64,000 bases of DNA from Hippasteria phrygiana (taxonomy: Eukaryota > Echinodermata > Asteroidea > Valvatida > Goniasteridae), in assembly GCA_037893225.1 (NCBI GenBank), contig JAZGUH010000261.1:1178001-1242000 (forward strand), given 5' to 3'. Shown here piece after piece: positions 56,702-64,000 of this stretch (its first letter is position 1; the number at the start of each line of letters is the position of its first letter). The notes under the pieces are model-generated. The model did not search any database. It was not told the DNA's origin and worked only from the letters and a program-made list of their open reading frames with translations. The position numbers and the translations under genes are program-made.

Positions 56702-56934
56702 CAGAGATGTAGTCGAGTCCATCGCAAGTCCCTGCAAGTCCCTGCAAGTCCCTGCAAGTCCATCACAAGCCCTCCAGTCCTAATCCAATCACAAGCTATT
56801 CAAATGAGCTTTGACAAAGGCATTCCTTTGTCATTGTTTATCCAGGTACTTGTGACTGGCTTTATGAAAGGACTTCTGACTGGGCTTGCGAAAGTACTTG
56901 TGAAAGTACTTGCAGGGACTCGACTCTAACTCTG
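56702..56934. mobile_element. hAT-like MITE with iterated arms, copy 4
   Basis: The ends cagagatgtagtcgagtcc and ggactcgactctaactctg are flanked by perfect 8-base duplications gctagtgc (56694-56701 and 56935-56942). The left arm repeats aagtccctgc exactly; the right arm repeats gaaagtacttg and ends cttgcaggg. Confidence 0.9.
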
Positions 56935-56942
56935 GCTAGTGC

Positions 56943-58460
56943 CCAGTCATGGTGAGTCAGCATTATATTGCATTTTAAGTTTTCAGTTCCAGTTTCCTTT
57001 CCTGCGGTGTTTTCTCTGGTTTTCCCTGGTTTTCCCTGTTTTTTACATAAAGTAACAGTGGGCAATATTCTCAACCAGTTTTACCAATTAATGTAATTGA
57101 ATTCAATATATGGGGTTTTGCCCTTCGCCGACGTATTTTATAAACACTGTACATGTATACTCGGTGTTGTCCCGAGAGATTATTTGGGAAAAATCACTCG
57201 GTTGGGACTAGAACTCACGACCTCCTGCCTTCTAGTGCTGACATCCTACCACTCGGCCACCGAGCTAGCCGGAGTCAGCTGGCTGCTTCGAATCTGATAT
57301 AGCAGCAGGTACCGCAACCAAACTATTCATAAGATGGAATTTGCGTCAGTATGACGTAAATTCAATATATGAGGTTTGCCCTTCACTGACGTATTCTATA
57401 AAAACATCAAGGTCTGTCCTGTGGCAGTGCTACTTGTTGATTTTAAATCTACTGGATGGTGTACGGCTGCTTCTCAAATCGCAGGTTCATTGTCAGACAA
57501 CATAGCAGTAGGTTCTCTGGATAAGCACAGAAAGCAAATCACTGGATGGCCTTCTTTGCAACTCGCTTTTCTTTCTCATTGAAATGTGTCCAGAGTGTTA
57601 TCAAAAACAACTTTTTGGGTCCATCAGTACAAAGTCATGGGCATTTGAGTACATAAAACATAGAGGCACACACAACATACAGGCACAAACTTTTCTTTGC
57701 TATTATCAAACATCATGAACGGCACAAAGGACCCGGTACCAAGAGTGCAAAATCATCTTCCGAGTCAGCAGTGCTGAATTCACACCAGATGTGGATCCCA
57801 ACTAAGACCTTCCATGACTTCTTCAGGAGTGAATTCAAGCAGATTCAGAGTCATCAAGTAGCACTGGCATGGGACAGATGCAAGGAGAGGACAACCTTGG
57901 TGATGTGATGTGGTATAAGATGACAAATGTTCACAGGATAAATCTATGTGGCCCTTTAAATTACCCATGCTATGATTCCATGCAGCCTCACAAGGCCACT
58001 TTACACTTCCACGCGACATTCACACGTTTTCCAAGACACACAAGTTAATGCACGTCTTATCGCATGACTTTGTCGCATAGATGGAAACACACTTATTGAT
58101 TTGTGTGTATCTAGACAAAGCCGCATATCTGTAAATTGGCGTTAATATGGTGTGATTGGCTGCAAGAAGTAAGTAGTACTGACAACCACCACTGATCAAA
58201 AACAAATCAAGGACTTTGGTGCTTACTTGAATTGTGTAATATGCAGCAATTTCGGCTGCTCTTGGTTTCCAGCATTCTTCAATTCAAGGAATTACAAAAT
58301 TTAGTTATTTACATTAATTGGTAAAACTGGTAGAGAATATTGCCCACTGTTACTTTATTTTAAAAACAGAAGGAAAACCAGAGAAAACGCTGCAGGAAGA
58401 AAAAACTGGAACTGAAGACTTAAAATGCAATATAATACTGACTCACCATGACTCAGCACA
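56943..58460. repeat. 150-base inverted repeat pair enclosing about 1.2 kb
   Basis: 56943-57095 (cagtcatggtgagtcagcat to ggtaaaact complement) and 58310-58460 are inverted copies sharing gagaatattgcccactgtta, ggaaaaccagagaaaac and cttaaaatgcaatataat. Inside lie a tRNA-SINE and two direct repeats. The pair may be the ends of a composite element. Confidence 0.75.
57102..57400 (-). mobile_element. Second tRNA-derived SINE type between direct repeats
   Basis: Reverse strand 57290-57180 shows tagctcggtggccgagtggt (A-box-like) and gagttctagtcccaaccgag (B-box-like). It is unlike the other SINEs and nearer to a Ser/Leu-type tRNA head. Direct repeats of about 42 bases (ttcaatatatg(a/g)ggttttgccc... 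to tctataaa) lie at 57102-57143 and 57359-57400, far longer than a usual SINE target duplication. Confidence 0.65.
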
Positions 58461-58603
58461 TTTTAACATACTTCTATCCATTTTTTTGTTGGGCAAAGTT
58501 TTTGTTTATGTGGTTAGGTCTTTAATATCCCCAGAACATCATTTTAGCCTATTCAGAACTTAAAATTCATTTAATAGTCTTGTTTCAACTTCGGATTGGC
58601 TAG

Positions 58604-58733
58604 ATGTATGAATGTTGGGAATAAGATTGCAAACTGGAGGGAGCAGTGTCATGGTGAAGTTCATGAGGAAGAAAAACTAATCCAGTATACAAATGGTGCA
58701 GTGGAAGAGATGACAGCTTTGGTTTCAGACAAG
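58604..58733 (+). CDS. Exon o of the HEAT/ARM-like gene
   Basis: It lies between acceptor ggattggctag and donor GACAAG|gtaaga. It encodes MNVGNKIANWREQCHGEVHE, then EEKLIQYTNGAVEEMTALVS, an acidic helical stretch. One leading base fits exon n; end is phase 0. The acceptor has a weak pyrimidine tract, but frame continuity and the donor support it. Confidence 0.75.
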
Positions 58734-60005
58734 GTAAGAACTTTGAGATCATAATTATTGTAATGATGACCCCCATGGAGGCCACGTCTGCCAGTTAGGT
58801 AAAATAATTACTCCGCTGCAAAACCAAGAACTCGGGAAGGACTGACACAAGGAAATAATGATTTTGGTCTCAAAGAAAAGTAGTGTTCTGTAATACACTC
58901 TCTCGGGGCATACCTCTCTGGAAAGTACAAAATATTCAATCAACAGACAATGATCGGCCTCAACTGGATTTGAGAGTTTGCTCAGTAAGTAAACTTGGGG
59001 CACTCAAAAAGGAAGTGAGCACCACTGTCTATCAGTATGGCAGTAGAGCTTATACACAATAACTGATTATTCCTGCCACAGCCCGTCTATCCCAGTGTGT
59101 CCCCCTACACAGTTGGCAAAAATACCTCCCCAAAACATACTGATTGTGAGCTTTTATTGTGCAATAGTTGCACTTCGTAGTTGTGCTCAACAGTTCAAAT
59201 CAGAATGAAACTTACTGTTTCAAAATGGTACAAGCACCAATCCTCCAGAGAAATATTTCTGTCTGAAATGCTGTCATCTTTGGAGAAATTGCATATGAAG
59301 ACCTGCAAAAACACTATGGCTTATTTTGATTTAAACAGTTGAAATAAGCATGTAATAAACATGTACAAAACCACTGTTAAAACAAAATGGATTTTCACTC
59401 TTTTTCTTGTGACTCTGATGACAGATTGAGCTCAAACTTTCATGGGTTTGTCATTTCATGTATGTGTTGAATCTCTAACACTTACGTTTATAAAGAAATA
59501 AAGATGGCACTTTTATAGCAGGACATAATTAGTGGACTATGGTTGATATTAGTTACTGGTTATTTGTTTCAGAGTTTTGAAAATACTGTTACTGCACCTA
59601 AAATGTATCAGTGAAATATAAATGAACAAGTAAATGCAGTACAAATATTAGTCTTGGTTCCAAGACATCCTTGGCAGTGCAATGCAGCGCGCACAGGTAA
59701 AAATGGACTGTACAGCACCACACAAGTCGGTTTACAGTTGCAGTTATTGTGTGTCAGAGTAAACCCACTTCTATACTGGCGGTGAATGAAACTTTTCTAG
59801 AAAATACAAGTGTAGGTACATGTGTTCTTGTTTTCAAAGAACAAGGTGACCTTGAATGTGGATTATTTTTTTAATGGACAATTCCTATATGCAAATCAAG
59901 GATTACTGTCGGCATGTATGTAGTTTTTTCCAATAAGGATCATTTTAAACCACACCAATTTTGTTGACAATAAATAAGAGTTTCCCCCTATTTTTCAAAT
60001 TAAAG
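58734..60005. other. Intron sequence, nothing recognised
   Basis: No repeat ends, tRNA or coding segments I can support. Confidence 0.4.
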
Positions 60006-60122
60006 GAGTTGGAGATGACAACATTTAAACAAGTTTTGGACTTGTTTTTCATCATATCTGCATTTGTGAAGATTGAGCAGTTGACTGTGATTTTGTCTGC
60101 AATTTCATTAAGATTTGACCTG
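60006..60122 (+). CDS. Exon p of the HEAT/ARM-like gene
   Basis: Thirty-nine codons, phase 0 at both ends, between acceptor tcaaattaaag and donor GACCTG|gtaagt. It reads LEMTTFKQVLDLFFIISAFV and KIEQLTVILSAISLRFDL, two helices. It has no in-frame methionine start of its own and is found only by splice logic. It joins exons o and q in phase. Confidence 0.75.
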
Positions 60123-60297
60123 GTAAGTGCAGCATCATAGCTATATCTCGAGTTATTTGGCATTTAGCTTAAAATTTGGTGTAAGTATCATATTCTTAAA
60201 AAACAAAAGCCAGTCCTTCAATAACATTCTAGGAGAGCTGTAAATTGCTCTCCTGAAATAATCAAAGAGCTATTCACTCTCCTAAAAAAATGTGTAA

Positions 60298-60433
60298 AGG
60301 CAGGTTCATACACTTCACGTGTATGCAAATTATGCGAAGTGAATTAATGACATCAATGCCAAATATTTGTGTGGTGACTTCATAATAGTTAAAACTGTTC
60401 GCATTCACGTGAAGTACTTGTATGAACCAGCCT
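60298..60433. mobile_element. Harbinger-like MITE, 136 bases, TAA target
   Basis: The ends AGGCAGGTTCATACA and TGTATGAACCAGCCT are inverted with one mismatch and flanked by TAA (60295-60297 and 60434-60436). The arms continue with cttcacgtgtatgcaaatt/gcattcacgtgaag. A 3-base TAA target fits PIF/Harbinger. Confidence 0.75.
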
Positions 60434-60870
60434 TAACACTGTTCTATATTGTGGCTGTTCTTAAAACTATATTAAGTTATGCAAGAATAATTTCATTTAC
60501 AGACCATTTTGTAGATTTTAACGAGTTTCTTTGTATAACCCCTGAATAGCAAGATAAGAACCAAAGTTGATAATGCAAAAAAATAAAATGCATTTTGGCT
60601 AAAATCTTTGGCTCCCATACTATGAAAAAAACGACCACTATAGTGAACATTTGTGTGGATCCCATGATGTTTGTTATAATGGCGTTATACTGTACACATT
60701 ATGGAAAGCACGGTTCTTTGACGAGAAGCCTACGGAGTACTACTTATTTCAATCCCCTAAGTTCTCACACAATTTCTTACACAATGACTGGTAGTAGGGT
60801 AGCAATATTTTGAGTTGAATGTTAAAAGTTTGCAGTTCAAGTCATCAGTGAATCTATCTACGTATGTGGC

Positions 60871-61181
60871 CAGTGGCGTAACTACTGGGGAATCTGTTCC
60901 CCCCACCCCCGCATGGCCTCCCTCCCCCCCCCCACTGCCTCCCCTCTCCCCACTCCCTCCCCTCTCCCCACTCCCCCCCCCCTCTCCCCACTCCCCATCG
61001 CCTTCACTCCCCACCGCCCCCACCCCCACCGCCCCCCACCGCCATATTTAAAATCTTGAAATGTACAAAAATGTACACAAGCTGCAGTTACTGTACTTTC
61101 GATGCTCCCTTAAAAAAATGTGTGCATCCCCCCCCCCCCCCCCCCAGGTGCGCCCAGAAATTTCACCCAGTTATGCCACAG
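60871..61181. mobile_element. cagtggcgtaact-ended element with C-rich interior
   Basis: Left cagtggcgtaactact and right agttatgccacag are inverted ends. The interior is almost pure pyrimidine (ctccccactccc iterations, 60900-61045) and contains 18 C at 61128-61145. Open frames over it are Pro- or Gly-rich artefacts. No clear target duplication. Confidence 0.6.
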
Positions 61182-62036
61182 TCACGTTGTCTATACATTT
61201 CAAGAAAATGGGCGAGACACCCAGCCTTTAAAATCTATCTTGGGAGAAAGGCTTTTATGACCAGTACCACATCTTTTAGTTCTCTCCTTCTTTGGCTGTC
61301 TAGATTTGTCTAATTTAAATGGTAGACCTCCTCATTGTGCTGGCCATGAGCCACATTGCATGTGGCTTGTGTCTAAGAACATGACGTTGGGCGGCAAGGA
61401 GTAATCAAAACTATATCTTTTATTAAGACTTACCAATTCACATTTCCAAAAGAGTATCGCTTCCATTACTCCACTGTGCTTCTTCACAATCTCATAGTAT
61501 AGAAAATCAGACCTTCAACTGTGCAATGGGACAACAACCAGTGAAAGGAAAATCAAGTTTCCTGCAAGAGATGCCAATAATCTAGCTGCCACAGAGGGCA
61601 AAGAATTTTGAACATCAGCAACAGTGTTCAGAATTTCTGAAATTCTGCATTCTGTGACTTGAATTGAAAATTCCTCAGCATCCCATGAAAAACCCAACCA
61701 CACAATTCTCAAAGACGGTGCCCATACCAATTTTTCTCTATATGGGACAAGGCCTGCTCCCAGTAGATTGCTTTTCCCTACTTTCGAAACAAATTAAAAT
61801 TTGGTCCGAGTACAAATCCACCCAGCATCTAAATACAATACAACCCAGTATTTTACTAAAGGGTCATTTATATATAAGGTGCTGTAGATAATCCAGAGAG
61901 AGGAAGTTAGAACAAAAAATAGCAGATGTGTTGTCGTATCCGGCTTTCAAATCAAAGGAAATCATAAATCTCCTTTCCTAAAATAATTATTCTAATACAA
62001 CTTTCCAGTCCTCAAACCTATTTGTTTTCTTTCCAG
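61182..62036. other. Intron sequence, nothing recognised
   Basis: No supported gene or element; a good pyrimidine tract (tttgttttctttccag) closes it at exon q. Confidence 0.4.
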
Positions 62037-62124
62037 AGAAACTTATTTACATGCCTCAAATCTAGGATCAACCTATTTTTGCCTGCACTGTTTGTAGATA
62101 CTCAAAGTGGGTTAACTACACAAG
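62037..62124 (+). CDS. Exon q of the HEAT/ARM-like gene
   Basis: It follows a strong acceptor (tttctttccag) and ends ACACAAG|gtacag. It reads RNLFTCLKSRINLFLPALFV then DTQSGLTTQ, continuing exon p in phase 0. End phase 1 fits the candidate exon at 63582. It is too short for an ORF scan and rests on splice sites, phase and helical composition. Confidence 0.65.
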
Positions 62125-63581
62125 GTACAGAAAATCTTTAAACTGTGAGTTGGTTTGTTAAAGAGCAACTCCAATGATTCCCAACTTTTCTTAGGTTTCG
62201 ATTTAATTGAGAAAAGCTATGTCAAATAAAACAGATACTTGTCAAGATCCCCATCTTTGACGCCGGTTTTTATGTAAAAAATGCATTTTTGTTGCCTTTC
62301 TTTCCGAGAGTCTATCCCAGTTTCGTGAAAACGAGCTTGACGTCAAAGCTCATTTACATCTAATGAATATTTCTGACGTATTACAGTTGAGCATGCAACA
62401 ACGTAGCCTTTAGTCAAGGTGCACGTGGCACCCCGGATGCTGGTAACACGAAAAAATGCAGCACAGTGCATGGTGACAGCTTCACTTTGCTGCACTCTGC
62501 ACACAAGTCAATGTAACAGAGTATGCAATCTGATGCATCTGGCAGGGTTTCTAGCCAAAATACCCTGGAGGGTAAGGGTTAAGGGTGCTGGAGAACTTCC
62601 CATGACCTTTGTATGTAGCATGCCTAGTGTTGTAGCAAGTGGGGCAGTTACAAAATAATTCAAATGCTGCGTGTCGGGTGCTTCATTTCAGCGCCCAGCA
62701 TGCGCACGCACAACTGCAACACGATGATTCGCCATCATCATTCCGTGCGCGCGCGGAAATGTTGAAATTTCTTAAAGATATCAGCGTTCCCACGATCCGA
62801 GCGAACTCCTTTTCTTCGTGAGTTTTAAACAGATGCGAGTAATTCTACATTTTTATTGGTCAATAGTCACAACATGTAATGCATTATGCATGAAATTTCT
62901 CTACCAAATCGGTAGAGAAATGTAAAGAAAAACATAAGCCTTCGCCACTCGCACTGGTCTTTTTTCGTGTTGAATGTAAGCATTCGGGGTGCAATGAGCG
63001 TCACAGGAGTCAAGCTTCAGCCCGCACTACTACTTGGAACCGGTTCTGAGTACTGCTGGAAATCGGCTCTGGTGGACCCGGCCGGGTACAGGTACAAAAT
63101 ACCCGGCTCCAAACAAGCTTTTACGTTGCATGAACATGAGCATCATCGATCTTGCCACGTGTTACATGTAAGTTAGTGCGCGACTGCGCGACTTTTCATT
63201 CCCCGCCCAGGACTCCCATACAAGCCCTAGGTGAGTTATATGTAGATGAAGCACCAATACGACACGCCTACAGTTGTTTTTTTGGCTTACATTTAATTAT
63301 TTTTATTTATGCCCGTCTGCGCCGTTGCTGGCGGTTTTCGTGTGTGTGGCTTGGAAATTTCCACAGTAGAATAGATTGCGCACAATTTTTCTTTAAATGG
63401 TTTTGAAGTTTGACTAAATTTTGTCATTCTACTTTGTGTAATACAACTACACCTGCAATTTATCTTTAGGGATTTATATAAAAGTCGGCTACTTGAGGAA
63501 TAAGTTTAAATTCACTGATTAAGTTATTTATTTGCAAAAATACCTTGATTACTATTGTCACTTTTTTAAACGATTTAACAG
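62125..63581. other. Intron or downstream sequence with one MITE end
   Basis: At 62410-62433 lies a single end (tagtcaaggtgcacgtggca) related to the hairpin element at 36303-36410. No gene is recognised; 63000-63120 is GC-richer. Confidence 0.4.
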
Positions 63582-63781
63582 ATCTGGAGTTTTCTAGCCC
63601 AACCGTGAGAATCAGGAAATATCTTTTCACAGATATACCGGGTATTTGCATTATTTTTATTAAAAGAAAAAATCCAGCACTGAGCATTACTGAAACAAAT
63701 TGTGGGCAAAATACACAACATGGCAGTCACAAAATAAGAGGTCAACTACTTAATTTGTTGCGCATATCTCCCATGTACTGA
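63582..63781 (+). CDS. Candidate terminal exon of the HEAT/ARM-like gene
   Basis: After acceptor cgatttaacag the frame demanded by exon q (two leading bases) is open for about 66 codons to TGA at 63779-63781. It starts LEFSSPTVRIRKYLFTDIPG, plausible HEAT-like sequence; the last 35 residues are polar and less convincing. An internal donor could end the exon earlier. No polyadenylation signal is evident directly downstream. Confidence 0.4.
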
Positions 63782-63970
63782 GTCATATTAATACCGTAAA
63801 ATGTGGTAACTTTGGCACCCTGGGTAACTTTGGCAAAAAGACAGCCAGTGTCTTTACGTCTGTGCATTGTGCACGTCGAGATCATCAAAGACTAGCCCAG
63901 ATCGGTCTAGCCACGCCCCAGAGTAATTGTGTCATTCATTGATACCCAGCACGATATGGGGGAAAGGGTA

Positions 63971-63991
63971 CCCCCCCCCCCCCCCCCCCCC
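63971..63991. repeat. Poly-C run of 21 at the window edge
   Basis: Twenty-one consecutive C after gggaaagggta, close to the end of the window. The preceding 200 bases (cggtaactttggcaccctgg onward) look like an unclassified repeat. Confidence 0.9.
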
Positions 63992-64000
63992 TTGTCCCTA

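Noticed and set aside
60757..61051. Gly/Glu- or Pro-rich protein
   Set aside because: Encoded by the pyrimidine-rich interior of a mobile element, on both strands.

Overview
This is animal nuclear DNA. It has long introns with GT-AG splice sites, short exons (53-246 bases) and a very dense, nested load of transposable-element remnants. The repeat types (tRNA-derived SINEs, BEL/Pao-, hAT-, mariner-, TTAA-target- and Crypton-like pieces, long poly-C runs) suggest a marine invertebrate, perhaps an echinoderm, hemichordate or lancelet. That placement is an inference; nothing here fixes the species.

One host gene runs along the + strand over almost the whole window. I found 17 exons between 3166 and 62124, plus a possible terminal exon at 63582-63781. 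Together the 17 hold about 827 codons. Most junctions join in phase; two do not (21302 to 23080, and 28938 to 35310), so exons are probably missing there. The product looks like a helical-repeat (HEAT/ARM-type) protein with a serine-rich, charged linker in the middle. I do not recognise the family. The 5' end lies outside the window or is unrecognised.

The introns hold most of the interest. (1) 66-1336: a foldback element with about 390-base inverted arms and a 9-base target duplication, sitting inside a BEL/Pao-like reading frame. (2) 14.4-16.3 kb: diverged tandem repeats and a decayed gag-like gene. (3) 18529-20181: a compact minus-strand block of decayed small genes, probably from a virus-like or large DNA mobile element. 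(4) 20402, 23417, 47204 and 56702: four hAT-like elements with 8-base target duplications whose inner arms are built of a different short repeat in each copy. (5) 26.7-28.2 kb: a frameshifted LINE reverse transcriptase. (6) 29.1-32.6 kb: a tandem region full of TGACGTCA-type palindromes. (7) 32.8-33.3 and 43.3-44.0 kb: Crypton/KIAA1958-like N-terminal fragments fused to a palindromic end. (8) 36.0-36.8 kb: three inverted-repeat elements nested in one another. (9) 47-50 kb: minus-strand coding remnants, cut by two hAT-like elements, with a tyrosine-recombinase-like tail. (10) 51.7-52.7 kb: a dimeric tRNA-SINE split by a solo LTR.

There is no operon logic here. The host gene is spliced across this repeat landscape, and one exon end with its splice donor is duplicated about 2 kb downstream.
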